Shown: positions 10,189-20,664 of the stretch, piece after piece
Layout: every line of letters begins with the position of its first letter
Numbering within the stretch: position 1 is the first letter of the stretch
Source of the DNA: Phymatolithon calcareum
Lineage: Eukaryota > Rhodophyta > Florideophyceae > Hapalidiales
Direction of reading: 5' to 3'
Length of the DNA stretch: 64,000 nucleotides
Assembly: GCA_977006965.1 (NCBI GenBank)
Contig: OZ345380.1
Coordinates: forward strand, 124,001-188,000
Program-made: the position numbers and the translations under genes
Notes under the pieces: model-generated
Told to the model about the DNA's origin: nothing
Database searches by the model: none
What the model saw: the letters and a program-made list of their open reading frames with translations, nothing else

Positions 10189-11583
10189 TTAATCTTGTTT
10201 CTCTCCTTCATCTCCACCCTCGTCTTCTCCAGACTTGCCTTCTAGGTCTCTTTCCCGTTTCCGTCTTCTCTCCTCACGAACTACTCTTTGTATCCATTCC
10301 GAATTATCGCTGATGGGGATGTCAGCATCGTTGTCGCTACTCCCACTCACACCCCACAAAAGCGATTTCAGTGCAATTGCGATCTCGACGAACCCTAAAA
10401 CAATCACGACGTCTGCCAGCTCCTTCATCGCGTCAAAAGTCTCTTCGTCCATTTTGTCCCACATCTGTGCAACAGCAGCAAGTACAGACACAAGCAACGG
10501 TAGAGTTGTCCAGTGCTCCAATAAAGTAAGCAATAGACGAACCAAACCAGCGTTTTCATTTTCCGTGTAGATTGTAGCCTTGTCATCACCAACTATTGCA
10601 TTCCCGACATGGAGCGGTGCTATTTTTAGCTGACACTTCAGAGCCTCTTTATCGCTGTTTTGCCCGTCATCTTGATTAATGCGGTGTCGTAGTTGTTCCA
10701 GTATTATCTGCTGCGATATCAGCCGATCCGTGCTTTCCCTCATCATGATAGAGTTACCCGAACGGATCAAGAAAATATCGAAAACATCAAGTGGTGAATC
10801 TGCGCGCAGTTGTAAACTCACGGGCCCTGTGTACTCCCTTGTCAGCGATTGCATTACAATCTGGTTCTCGAAAAAGCGATTTGGATGGAAAATACACCAA
10901 TAACTGATGAGATCCCACCTGTGTAGCGTACGAAGCACAATGTTGAGTGTGCCCAGGGAAACAAGAATTCCCCATCCGACACAAAATCCCATTACTCCAA
11001 CGCTTAGCGCTGTATTTCCTTCACTTACTCTTCTTGCCGAATCTGCACTGACTGATGACGCAATCCAATACCACCGTTGTCGCCATCCAACAAGCACCAT
11101 CGAGAACGCCGTTGTCGCCACGAGACTTAGCATCTCGACAAACCGATTGGCAAAAGAGACCCCCGAACGGTGACCCGAGGCCGAGAATGGGGTTCATCTA
11201 ACGCGACAGTTGCTCGCCGACCTGATCGTGTAATACACATCAAATAGAATGCTCATGAGGCCTATTATCAACGCACAAGGTGCCACAAACTGTAACCACT
11301 GCAGCCGCAGCATCAGTGCCCGACGTAACTGCACAAACGATAGCACCTCTGAAACAATTGCTACCAGCACTTCTGCCGCCTCAAGACCAAACAGAATGCT
11401 CAACTTGCGGAAAGAGATCCGACATGGATCTGCAGACTCCATGACAAGGGTGCCTTGCATTGCAGCGATAAGTATGGACACGAACGCGAGAAGAGTGGGC
11501 CAGCTTATTGCGGCTTTCGACCCGGCGAAAACGGCGTGAGCAGTTGTGGAGAGTGCATTGTCGTGCATAGGCAATGGCGCCAT
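10189..11583 (-). pseudogene. Multi-pass membrane protein, copy B (one in-frame stop)
   Basis: Full-length copy of the family: ATG at 11581-11583, stop at 10189, 465 codons. The only visible lesion is TGA at 11194-11196, where copies D and E have TGG (Trp after NCRV). Upstream of the stop are three predicted membrane segments. Downstream are two more, a hydrophilic middle part with a QQIILEQLRHRINQDD segment, two C-terminal segments and a highly charged tail. It lacks the 117-bp repeats of copies A and E. Either a recent pseudogene or a gene that depends on stop-codon readthrough; I favour the former. Confidence 0.8.
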
Positions 11584-12440
11584 AGCTCAAGCATGAGGTG
11601 TAGCCTTTGCAAAACAATTAGAACGTTCTGCACAGTGTTGTGGTAGTGCGACACGAGCACATCGCCTAATTTTCGGGTACCAAAGTATGAAGTAGTGCTG
11701 GGCAACGAATTCGACGAGAAATTGCAAAGACTAGGACTGAGTTGTAGGGTAAGGTTTGCATTCTGCGATCACAATGTCATAGTGGCATATACAGAGAGAA
11801 TATCCAGGTGTTTCCACGTGCTCAAGGGAAGGAGATGGTGCAGCACCAAAACCAACATTGAACACACAACAACACCTGGATCTTCTCTCGACCCGGCGAA
11901 AACGGCGTGAGCAGTTGTGGAGAGTGCATTGTCGTGCATAGGCAATGGCGCCATGAGCTGTAGCCTTTGCGAAACAATTAGAGCGTTCTGCAAAGTCTTG
12001 TGGTAGTGAGACACGGGCACATCGCCGAGTTTTCTGACACCAAAGTATCAAGTAGTGCTGGAAAACGAATTCGACGAGAAATTGCAAAGGCTAGGACTGA
12101 GTTGTAGGCTAAGGTTTGCATTCTGCGATCACAATGTTATAGTGGCATATGCTATATGCTGAAAGAGAGAAGATCCAGTTGTTTCCATGTACTCAATGGA
12201 AGGAGATGGTGCAGTAGCAGAACCAACATTGAGCGCACAGCAACACCTGGATCTTCTCTCGACCCGGCGAAAACGGCGTGAGCAGTTGTGGAGAGTGCAT
12301 TGTCGTGCATAGGCAATGGCGCCATAGCTCAAGCATGAGCTGTAGCCTTTGCGAAACAATTAGAGCGTCCTGCAAAGTCTTGTGGTAGTGAGACACGGGC
12401 ACATCGCCGAGTTTTCTGACACCAAAGCATGAAGTCTATA
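11519..12440 (-). repeat. 371-bp tandem triplication of the membrane gene start region
   Basis: The block beginning GACCCGGCGAAAACGG occurs at 11519, 11890 and 12261, so both periods are exactly 371 bp; the third unit is partial. Each unit holds, on the minus strand, the upstream flank, the ATGGCGCCA start and about the first 22 codons of membrane copy B. The extra starts open only short frames. The unit therefore repeats the putative promoter and start of the gene. Single-copy flanks in units D and E show this is local to copy B. Confidence 0.9.
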
Positions 12441-12463
12441 TCCCGCGAGGGAAAATTTCAGTA

Positions 12464-12861
12464 CAGTCAGACCTCGATAAATGGAACCTCTTTTTTAGAA
12501 TAACCTCGGTTAGCAGCATAATCGAGTGCTCCACGAATACCGTATCCGCCTAAATTTAACGAAAATTAAAGGATTCTAGAATATTTGATAGGAGCATTAC
12601 TTCATGTTCGAGGTCACGGGGCATACCTTAAATTTTGTTATAATTTTGTTTAGCGCACACGGAGCATATCCTCACTCGTAGAATACTGTAAGTACTTTTC
12701 ATGTTTCTCCTGCCATTGGCATACAGTACAGTAGAATATGGCTACTGTTCGGCACACGTGTGATCCAAAACTTATGATTCAAAATTCGACTTGAGAATAA
12801 CCTCGATTTTGAGAATATTGGACCATTCCACATTGCCCATCCATTTATCGAGGTCTGACTG
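12464..12861. mobile_element. Tc1/mariner (pogo/Tigger-like) MITE, 398 bp
   Basis: Perfect 22-bp terminal inverted repeats beginning CAGTCAGACCTCGATAAATG, flanked by TA on both sides (12462-12463 and 12862-12863). The CAGTC..ACCTCG terminus with TA duplication is typical of pogo/Tigger-type elements. The interior has no transposase, so it is non-autonomous. Confidence 0.9.
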
Positions 12862-12863
12862 TA

Positions 12864-13482
12864 AACTAGACACGAACCCTTGCAATTTCTCGTCGAATTC
12901 GTAATTTAGAGGATTTATTGAAAAGGATCGACCAAGTCATTCGATACATACATTCCCATTCTGTGCATTCATTAAGCATTTCTCGTTGAATTCGTTATAT
13001 GAATCTCATACCCTCAATTGATCAATTGAGGGTATGAGATTCATATAATTTTTTGCAAACGAAAGTTCTCCAATATCAGGCTCTTCGACAGCGTTAAGCT
13101 TATGGATAGCAACAACGCGCTTCGTGAAGCAGTCTCAACCAAATGAATGCGACAGATGTATGTTTCGCCACCATAAAGCTGGTTACATGATGAACATATG
13201 GCAGTCGTTTTCCTCACTTTGCAAACTTTGCGGTTGATTTGCGCGGCAAAAGTAGTCGTCATGGCATTCGAATTCTTCCTTTACTTCTCGGTGGGAATGA
13301 AGTGGGTTCGAACACCTCTCTCTAACTTAAATGTACGATATGAATTGACTGAATGTTGACGTGTAGTACTGGAGGTCATGCGGTATCGATGAATTGCTGG
13401 ATCAGTACTTCATGTTATCTTTGCTGCATCACATGCTGCTGACACTCTGGATGAGCTTCAGAGATTAGAAAGGAGTTATCAA
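12864..13482. other. Non-coding stretch with a perfect palindrome
   Basis: No gene is seen. Positions 12864-12900 resemble the flank of the membrane gene (TTGCAATTTCTCGTCGAATTCG, compare 12063-12090). The palindrome at 12995-13048 lies here. The rest, including a C2H2-like short frame on the minus strand at 13041-13262, is too short and unsupported to call. Confidence 0.5.
12995..13048. repeat. Perfect 54-bp palindrome
   Basis: Two 27-bp arms with no spacer, centred on TGATCA at 13021/13022. The arms begin TTATATGAATCTCATACCC. There are no mismatches, so it is young or maintained. Confidence 0.95.
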
Positions 13483-14504
13483 CAGGGGTGGTGCGCAATC
13501 TATTGCCATTGCAATTAATTGCAATTCGTAGCAATTCGACCAAAATTGGGTTCTGATGAAGAATTGCAATTCGAATTGCTGGTAGGTTGTACGAGAGTGT
13601 ATAGTTCAACAAGTGCAGAGTTGTCGGAAATAACGATCACTTCAAAAGTATAATGCCCAGTATGTGGTAATTGGTTGTCGGTAGCATCTAATTTTATTAT
13701 ATAACTCGGGCCAGTATAAGCGTTCACCGGGGGAGCACTGCACCATTTTGACCCAAATCAACTAAATAACTATCGGGCCAAAATGTTGCCGTGCTCTCCT
13801 AGTGCTCGGTACGTAAAATTCTACGTACAGTTACAACGTTCCTGAATTCAACCATTCAAGTATACTGTAACGGTATGGGTGTCTAGAGTGCCGTTTCTGA
13901 AAAGACATATAGAAGAGTCAATATAAAAAGTGAAGTCGTACATTTATCCAAAGCACACTACCAGACCCACTCGACAACACCTAAATAAATTTCACTTTTC
14001 CAATCATGGTACTACCTATTCCGAAACCGAAGCCGAAACAAGTTGTACAGCAGCTAATGCAACTGCTTCGCGAACAGCCTCGAGATATCCATTTACGTCA
14101 ATCAGGTCGAACACGACGAAATGTAATGTTTTGCGTCTACCTCTGTCCCAAGCGCGATCAATGCTCTGAAGGAAGTGAATTTTGTTTCGAGAAGGGTACT
14201 GGTTCTTCGAATCCGTACAATCACCTGAAGCGTTGCATCGGTGGTGGCCGTGAGGATCATCTTCTGGAAGTGTACTGTGAAGGAAGCTCTGTCAAGCGTT
14301 GTCAACCAGCGTGTTGAACAGGCTATCGCAGAAGACGAAAGTTTCGTACACCTAGGAGAAGAGGCATGAACAAACAATTAACTTGACTATTGCGGGAAGT
14401 ATTCAAACTGCAATCCGAATTGCTGACTAACCGTAGTGAGCAATTGAATTTTTTAATTGCACGACAAACAGCAATGTCGAGCAATGAGATTGGCATCACC
14501 CCTG
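13483..14504 (+). mobile_element. hAT element, internally deleted (1022 bp)
   Basis: Termini are CAGGGGTGGTG on the left and, on the other strand, CAGGGGTGATG on the right. The flanking 8-mers are GTTATCAA (13475-13482) and ATTATCAA (14505-14512), a hAT-type 8-bp duplication with one mismatch. Both subterminal regions are rich in ATTGCAATT-like motifs. The interior keeps a BED-type zinc finger frame but no catalytic or dimerisation part, so it is a deletion derivative. Confidence 0.85.
14006..14317 (+). pseudogene. hAT transposase, N-terminal BED zinc-finger part
   Basis: ATG-initiated frame of 103 codons inside the hAT element. Residues around 60-80 show the BED-finger pattern CxxxxCxxGS..FC then NPYNHLKRC. 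BED fingers bind transposon ends in hAT transposases. The frame ends well before any RNase H-like catalytic region, so the product cannot transpose alone; it could still bind ends, which is speculation. Confidence 0.6.
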
Positions 14505-14636
14505 ATTATCAACCAAGAAGTTGCCGGAACGAATGTGCTCACACGAAACGTCCATTGGAGCAGTGGGTTCGTCGTTCGACGCCGAAACATTCTCGGTGAT
14601 CTGAGCTTTTGAGGAGATAGAACACTTGCGAATCCT

Positions 14637-15849
14637 TCTGCAGGGATTGCTAGACAAAGCCACTCAATGGACCCAAGAACGAGGGATGACATGGAATACG
14701 AAACAAGGAAAAAGCGAGATACTTGAATCGGATGAGACAGCGGGCGTGACATTCCAGCTGGCTAATAAGGCCCTCGCACATGTCGCGGAAGTCACCTACC
14801 TCGGAGTATCCCTAGGACCAGAGGGGGTTACAGATACACTGATGTTGCAACGCCTCAAGAAGGCTAGGATCGCTCTGTACGAGCTCCGTGCACTAGGGGT
14901 ATTCAAGAAGGGAATTGGCATACATAAATGCATCCAAGTATACAAGGCATTAATCCAACCACGATGGGAGTACGCTATGCACTTAACACCGTGGACAGAA
15001 AATGTCCAGAGTCCGGTCAAGGAAGTTGAACAAACGTTTTTCAGACAAGTCTTCGGGCCACTGGCACGAGGAAGGACGGATAGACTTCGCCTAATATGTC
15101 GAATCCAAGCTGCTTCCCATCGACGGGAAATACTAGCTTTCAAGATGCTGAGAAGGACAATGGCGAAGAAAGAAAAGTTTCTGATGCAACCACCAGAGAG
15201 AAGAAATTCAGAAGAGCTTCAAGCCACAAGTAACGACATCACATCGATGGAAACCAGAGAACCTTTTGATGAAGCGCTGAAGCACATATTAGCGAACCAA
15301 TCTGCAGACGAACTCCGATTAGCATTCCTGACAAAGGAAGGAGAGAGCCTTGAATCGAAGAGAAAGAGGAAAATTCCGTACGACAAGACAAGAGAACTCC
15401 CTGCAATACTCAAATTTCCACAACTGAAACACAGGCAACTGGCGGTTCAGTACGCCTTTGGAAGATTTCCCCAAGTGTCTACCACACTGATGGCAGATAG
15501 ATTCGGAAACAAAGTCAGACAGCACATGGAGACCCTGGATCGCAACTTGTCAGTCTATGATCTCAAGGAAGAAGACAGAGCGGCAACTGAGAAGGCATTA
15601 GATGACCTTTTGCTCTTCAGCAAAAGCATCACCGAGAGTATGCAGCATGAAGAAGACCTGTACTGAAAGAAGAAGCGTCGCCTCGAAACTGTTACGAAGA
15701 GCAATCAAAACAACCGAACACATGCTAAGGTCCCAGATAGAATGCCAGACATAAGAGTAGAGCCGCCCTAGCGAGGGCAGCACCTGAGGAAGCCCTGCCC
15801 GTATATTCGTATGACTGCGGGGCTTTAAAAAAATTGCAATAAAAAAAAA
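14637..15849 (+). mobile_element. LINE family 1, 5'-truncated copy with poly(A) tail
   Basis: Bounded by an 11-bp duplication, TTGCGAATCCT, at 14626-14636 and 15850-15860. The 3' end has the family signature GCCCGTATATTCGTA, then GGGGCTTTAAAAAAA and an A-rich tail. It matches the 3' half of the long element at 35238-41175. The coding frame is undamaged, which suggests recent insertion. Confidence 0.9.
14638..15666 (+). CDS. LINE family 1 reverse transcriptase, C-terminal half
   Basis: Open frame of about 343 codons that starts inside the RT palm, just after the position of the FADD box: DKATQWTQERGMTWN, the GKSEIL strand and YLGVSLGP, then the thumb region with YKALIQPRWEYAMHLTPW. The C-terminus has GRFPQVSTTLMADRFGN, shared with family A (FGRFPP). 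No own start codon is expected because the element is 5'-truncated. No stops interrupt the frame. It has no catalytic aspartates and so is not functional. Confidence 0.85.
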   Translation: MQGLLDKATQWTQERGMTWNTKQGKSEILESDETAGVTFQLANKALAHVAEVTYLGVSLGPEGVTDTLMLQRLKKARIALYELRALGVFKKGIGIHKCIQVYKALIQPRWEYAMHLTPWTENVQSPVKEVEQTFFRQVFGPLARGRTDRLRLICRIQAASHRREILAFKMLRRTMAKKEKFLMQPPERRNSEELQATSNDITSMETREPFDEALKHILANQSADELRLAFLTKEGESLESKRKRKIPYDKTRELPAILKFPQLKHRQLAVQYAFGRFPQVSTTLMADRFGNKVRQHMETLDRNLSVYDLKEEDRAATEKALDDLLLFSKSITESMQHEEDLY

Positions 15850-15860
15850 TTGCGAATCCT

Positions 15861-16419
15861 GTGCGTACATCACATTTGCTGGTTTGCAGACAGAAGGAGC
15901 TTCCTCGATGCGCTGACCGGGCAACAATGGATGTATGGGGAGATGACAAGTTGTTGGATACTATGGGAAGGCTGATTGATGATAGGATCACTTGTAAGCA
16001 ATTTGGATCCCAAGCTACTGTGGGGTCCCTGGGAACGAAAAAAAGGACGACCATTCTCGAAAAGGCATTGCGGTGTCAAGACTGGTGACTCATCAAGATA
16101 TACTTTTAACGACAGAATCATCGGCATCAGTCAACAAAGCTTAGGAGTATGCAGTTGTTACCCCCAGTCCGCAATTGTAGCGCCCACTGCATTTTTCTTT
16201 TCCGTTGCAATGCTATTCCCAGACACGACAGCAACGCTGAGTCTGTAAGGAATGCAGTAAGCGCTTGTGTTTTTCGCGACTGTACGCCACGAACCTTTGA
16301 TCGCGATCCACATGGAACGCCGAATCAGAGGCTCGCGACTTTAGTTACCTTGTCTAGGTGATCCGCTCGGCCACACGAGGAACGCGTCCCACGCGCACGT
16401 AGAATTTGTGTTTTTCTCT
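15861..16419. other. No recognisable gene
   Basis: Unique-looking sequence after the LINE. Short frames exist on both strands (for instance 15861-16088 on +) but without homology that I can see. Confidence 0.5.
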
Positions 16420-16860
16420 TTGCTAGTAGTACATAAGATAGTTTGTCCCTTCCCTTTAGTAAAGGAAGGTGGAGGTTCCTGGATTTCGGCTCGATTGCTT
16501 GGATCCTACACGCATCACGCTTGTGAGTCCCTTCGACCACGCGAAGTCGGAGATTTCCCACACTTCCTGATCGCTTCCTCGCCGTGCAAGCCGGTACGGC
16601 GGGAACTCAGCGACAGATCCGTCCTTTTCTTTTCGTACGTTCGCCACAAGATGGACGGCCCATCCAAGGTCGCCGCCTTCAGAGACGACGTCAATTCTGC
16701 CCGTCTTTTCCCGCGCTGAAAGCGCTTCGCCGCACAATCCAGTGTGGAGTTGCTCTTCTCAACGCGCCGAACACCTGCGTTGTTCCGTTTCGGTGTACTG
16801 TCCGACGTTGACGGCCCATCCAAGGTCGCCATCATCCAACGTTGCCGGCATCGTCAACGC
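16420..16860. repeat. Dispersed repeat, copy 2, with doubled motif
   Basis: Diverged copy of 5930-6310. The 20-mer GACGGCCCATCCAAGGTCGC occurs at about 16653 and again at about 16811 in this copy and in altered form at about 6241. It could be part of an old LTR; boundaries are not visible. Confidence 0.5.
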
Positions 16861-17150
16861 TTTGCACCCTCCCTTTTAATCGCTTTTCTCCACCATTCAT
16901 CTCAAGCGTCATCAAGACGCCGTTTTTTGCAACTCCTCTTTTCCCTGTCTTCGTGTTTTGTTTCTCTTTCTCTCTCTCTTTTCTTTCCTCATTTCAGTCT
17001 CTCTTTGTTTTGTCTCTCCCGCATTTTTTCTCACCTCCGGTGTTCTCTGACCACTGTGACGTCGGGTTCTAGTGAGCCTGGCGCTACAGCAATATAAGCC
17101 ACTGGCGCACTGAAACTACTCTCAATCAACTTGCCGCACTATGTTGCTCG
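16861..17150. other. Pyrimidine-rich non-coding stretch
   Basis: Strong CT bias at 16900-17045 (TTTCTCTTTCTCTCTC-like runs). No gene seen. Confidence 0.5.
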
Positions 17151-17516
17151 TTGGTAACAGTTTTTCAGGATGTTCCCGTTGAATACGACCCTTTATGTAA
17201 GACCTGCTCTGTGGGAACCAAGGAGACTGTGGAGAATCTACTCCTACGCTGTAGTGGACGGAATGTATCAAGGCGCCAGACTATTTGTAGAGTTTTCGCC
17301 GAAACGGCGGAGGAAATATGCAATGAGAAACGGGTCGAAGTACTCAAGTTCGTGAACTATGAGAGGCTGTTTGAAAACATCCCAAAAATCTTAGACGGCG
17401 TAGCGAAGAGAGCCCCCACAAGGGAACCCAGTGCTTCTGAGTACTGCGTTGCAGCTTGTTTGGTCTACTGGTTAGCTTTTCATTGTGAATGGAGCAGGAA
17501 AATTGGCGTTTTCTGA
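17151..17516 (+). pseudogene. LINE C-terminal fragment (zinc-knuckle region, family D-like)
   Basis: The frame contains DPLCKTC, TKETVENLLLRC and a helix EVLKFVNYERLFENI. This parallels the C-terminus of the LINE at 46111-48302 (DPVCKMC, AKETVEHLILRC, EILQFLNNENLLE). The C-x2-C-x(n)-H/N-x4-C pattern is the zinc-knuckle-like end of RNase H-bearing LINE proteins. No tail or duplication can be assigned. An old, degraded fragment. Confidence 0.6.
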
Positions 17517-18069
17517 TTAAGGTTGTCGAAGACGAGTACTGTAAGCAGGACTTGGCAATGCTACGCTTTTCCAGTGTGGGCTCGGGCCAAGGTGCCGAGC
17601 GGGCTGAAGCACCATCAACACGATTTTTATGAATTGAGGCTAACAATCTTGACGGTCGCAATCCTAATCTTCTTCACTGGGTGTTGAATTAGGACCCATT
17701 TTACGCGCAGTGACGTGCTTGCGAGACCACTGATTTTCTCTTCAATTACATCCTGAGCCGTACTAATCACATTTATTGACTTGGAATGGCTGTCTATAGT
17801 CTACAACATTCTTCTCGACTAAGCTCCTTCGTTTCCTTGGCATGTTTAGCTGCACCGACCCGTAGACGGGAGTCTTTTTATTGCGGCACAGCAGGTCTTA
17901 TTCTTAAGAGTAGACAGCACATTTTCGTTCCTAGCTCAGCACGATGTAATTTTCAGGTAGTAGTTGCGCTACTCTTCGCACAGAAGACAAGCCCGGCTTT
18001 ACGACTCTGGCGTGAGCGAGCTGTTTCGCCTTCGTTTTATAGATTTTTTCGAGCTTTTAAATCGCCCCT
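17517..18069. other. No recognisable gene
   Basis: Frames are short and unsupported on both strands. Confidence 0.5.
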
Positions 18070-18245
18070 CAATTGAGGTTGTTAGTAAACTAGACACTAG
18101 GACTGAGTTGTAAGGTAAGATTTGCATTCTGCGAACACAATGTCATAGTGGCATATGCTATAGTCTAACAAAGAGAGGATCCAGGTGTTTCCATGTGCAC
18201 AATCGAAGGAGATGGTGCAGCAGCAGAACAAAATTTGTTCATCCT
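18070..18245. repeat. Membrane-gene flank fragment of unit 1
   Basis: Matches the 5' flank of membrane copy D at 51140-51320 (GGACTGAGTTGT, then CATAGTGGCATATGCTATAG and TTTGTTCATCCTG). It is the continuation of the flank left behind at 12440, displaced by about 5.6 kb of inserted elements. Confidence 0.65.
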
Positions 18246-18827
18246 GCAATTTCGTTGATATTTTGATATTAAAATATCAATTATTTCATTCCGCTTGTCA
18301 ATCGCCCAAGAAACGGAGGAGACTTAAAGTAGACGTAAGACCTTTTGTTTATCGGATTCGTACAAAATGATTTCACGGCTAAAGGTGAACGCTTCCCCGG
18401 CGAACGTGCCATTAATAGACGGCAGCCCGAGCTTGCTTTCACAGAAGCGCCCCTGTCCATACGTAGACAGTCCTTGCTGTGCTATAGCATACTGAAGACG
18501 GAGAACTATCACAGAAAGGGAAGGGAGGGTGGGTGTTTGAAAAACACCCGCACAGAGAGCGTTCTTCCGAACAGGTTGATGATAATTATTGTTGAGCTTG
18601 GATTGCGGTACATGTAGGATTGAGAAAATCCAGAAGACTGTGGAGAGCTGATGTTGGAAGTTCTCTGAATTATGGAGACTGGGAAGTTGAGTCCGAGGGC
18701 TGGGTCGGTATTTGGGGAAGCAAAGTGGGTCAGGAGCATCCAGGTCAAGATACGAAATGATACCAAATATAGGTACTTTAGAGAATTGTCGCCGAAAGCA
18801 ACTCAGGTGGAATATCTGCAACCCATA
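18246..18827. other. Uncharacterised insert
   Basis: An AT-rich palindrome sits at about 18256-18281. A 165-codon open frame lies on the minus strand at 18324-18821, but I recognise no family and no copy elsewhere in the window, so I do not call it a gene. Confidence 0.4.
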
Positions 18828-19163
18828 TGGGGGAAATTGTAGGTTTTTATTTTAGAAGCCCTCAACGCCGGCTCACGCCGGCACTATAGCAGCTTCGCAT
18901 TGCGCTGTAACTCTTCCAGGGAAGACTGCAGCATATCGCCTCCATCATCACACCATCATCTCCTCTTGCATCTCGCTTTCTAGCATCATTAATTTGTCAA
19001 TCGCTTGTTTCACTTCCGCTTCTGTTCTATCATTCATCTTTGGTTGAGTTTGGTTGAGTTGAAGGGTTTCCAGCAGCATCGCTGCTCGTTCGTCGTAGTT
19101 GTCGATATATGCCGAGGGATTTCGTGGAGGGAATCGGCCGAAAAACCATTTGACTGCCCAAAG
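18828..19163 (-). mobile_element. LINE family A, 3' fragment with poly(C) tail
   Basis: Minus-strand insertion bounded by TCTGCAACCCATA at 18815-18827 and 19164-19176, a perfect 13-bp duplication. On the plus strand it opens GGGGGAAATTGTAGG, then TTTTTATTTTAGAAGCC, the reverse of the family A 3' end. The coding part ends with MLESEMQEEMMV. Strongly 5'-truncated. Confidence 0.88.
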
Positions 19164-19176
19164 TCTGCAACCCATA

Positions 19177-19720
19177 CGTAGTGTCAAAGCTTGAATAGAT
19201 GCTTTCGCTAGATAGCATGGATCGTATGACTTCCACGATGTGCACGAGGGCCCAGACGTGTTCGCCACAATTCGTTCTCCTTAGCCGCTAGTCGAAATAA
19301 AATGCCTTGCTCGTGCCTCGAAACAATAGGAGATTGCAGGATGCATGGATTGGGTGACCAATAATAATGAATGCTTAATACCCTTATAGGGCTAGCAAGC
19401 AGTGCGTCTATATATTCTCCTCTACTTAGATTACGGCAGGCCGTTAATCCTGTTGGCTAACTGTAAACACGCTTCTTCTCTGTCTGCCGCTCGCCATTAC
19501 ACGAATTCACCCGAAGCAACTGCGATCGTTCCAAGTTCTGCCAGTCGTCGTGCACGGACAGAATGTTGGACTCTTTTCCTTTACAGCTCACTTCTTCTTT
19601 GCCATACCAATACACGGTACTTAGTGCGGACCTCTTGTGCAGTTCAGAGACTCTACTCCCGAAACGCCCCGTGGCCCGAAACTAGGAGAAAAACCGCGTC
19701 AAACTCTTCACCGCAAGCAG
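19177..19720. repeat. Unit flank, related to 51340-51960
   Basis: Blocks such as GATGCATGGATTGGGTGA, GGGGCTAGCAAGCA, ACGGCAGG.CGTTAATCCTG and CACCCGAAGCAACTGCG occur in the same order at 51345-51925. No gene. Confidence 0.6.
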
Positions 19721-19721
19721 G

Positions 19722-19806
19722 CACACCCGGGATTCGAACCCAGGAAATTCCATTGGCCGCATATGCGCACCTGCGGAGGCAGTTTAACCACTATACCACA
19801 GGTGTT
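19722..19806 (-). tRNA. tRNA-like sequence or SINE head (Pol III promoter boxes)
   Basis: Read on the minus strand there is an A box TGGTATAGTGG, a perfect B box GGTTCGAATCC, and a well-paired T arm (CTGGG with CCCGG). The acceptor arms do not pair in the expected way and I cannot assign an anticodon. The distance between the boxes is longer than in most tRNAs. A tRNA pseudogene or tRNA-derived SINE is more likely than a working tRNA. A run of T follows about 30 nt downstream. Confidence 0.45.
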
Positions 19807-20612
19807 TTGGTAACCAATCGATCCTGTCTTGAGGGCTCGTTCAAGAGGTTTACAACGTTTGACTTTAGTGAATGCATCTGCAGGTAATGGATTCTGTCCT
19901 TTCATGCTCCTCTCTGGATGAAACCGGGAAATATAATGGAAGAACGTCCTGACAAGTCAAATAGCATGTCAACATGGAGTTTTTTCCTTTCAAGTTTATT
20001 TAAAAGCCCCACAGACTTCCGAAGATATGGGCAAGGCTTCCTCTGATCCTACTTACCTTTGTGCAGCTCACAAAACGTCCACCAGAATGGCGGACGGGAA
20101 AACTCAGGACTCAAAGTAGTCCTATCTCAGTCCTCTACGGGATTGTTGGTGCTTGGACTCGACCACTTTGTCAACATAGAGTGCTATCACTTCTCAAGTT
20201 TCACCATCAATCATAATTAACTCTCTCGTTCTACACATCCAATACTGGACAAATCTGGACCGAATTGAAAATCTTACTTTTTGAATATATTCCGTAGATT
20301 TTTGTCTTAAAATTATTGACATATAGTCCATTTCGGTTGTAAGAAGCCACCTTTCGAAGTATTCAGTGCAGTTACCGAGCTTCAACAGTATTCCAACTTA
20401 CTTAACCAGTACCCTTAAGGTCCTGGCAATGATATGCGACCAGTTCTGCATAGCACGAGTAAAGCTTGTCCGCCTTATACATGTAGAGCATGTCGAATTT
20501 GATACTCTTACCTTCGCAAAACAAAGACATAATACATGTTGACATCCTCCAGTTCTCCGATTGCTCCTCCTCACAAAGCGATGATCCAAGATGGATACTT
20601 CGGAACATCATT
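19807..20612. other. Spacer with a LINE family 1 tail
   Basis: Holds the LINE remnant at 19976-20060; otherwise no gene or clear repeat is visible. Confidence 0.45.
19976..20060 (-). mobile_element. LINE family 1 3'-end remnant
   Basis: The minus strand shows the family 1 signature at the 3' terminus: GGAAGCCTTGCCCATAT, then GGGGCTTTTAAATAAA. Compare 41110-41170 and 15780-15850. The 5' limit is unclear. Confidence 0.6.
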
Positions 20613-20664
20613 GATTCTCTTTTTCTTTTTGATTCTTAAAAGAATCAAAAAGAAAAAGAGAATC
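20613..20664. repeat. Palindrome, 25-bp arms
   Basis: Arms 20613-20637 and 20640-20664 are perfectly complementary with a 2-nt spacer; the arm begins GATTCTCTTTTTC. Confidence 0.9.

Noticed and set aside
10189-11133. A separate 314-codon gene starting at 11133
   Set aside because: It is the part of membrane copy B downstream of the in-frame TGA; the true start is at 11583.
18324-18821. 165-codon minus-strand frame
   Set aside because: No recognised motif and no paralogue to test conservation; chance length is possible.
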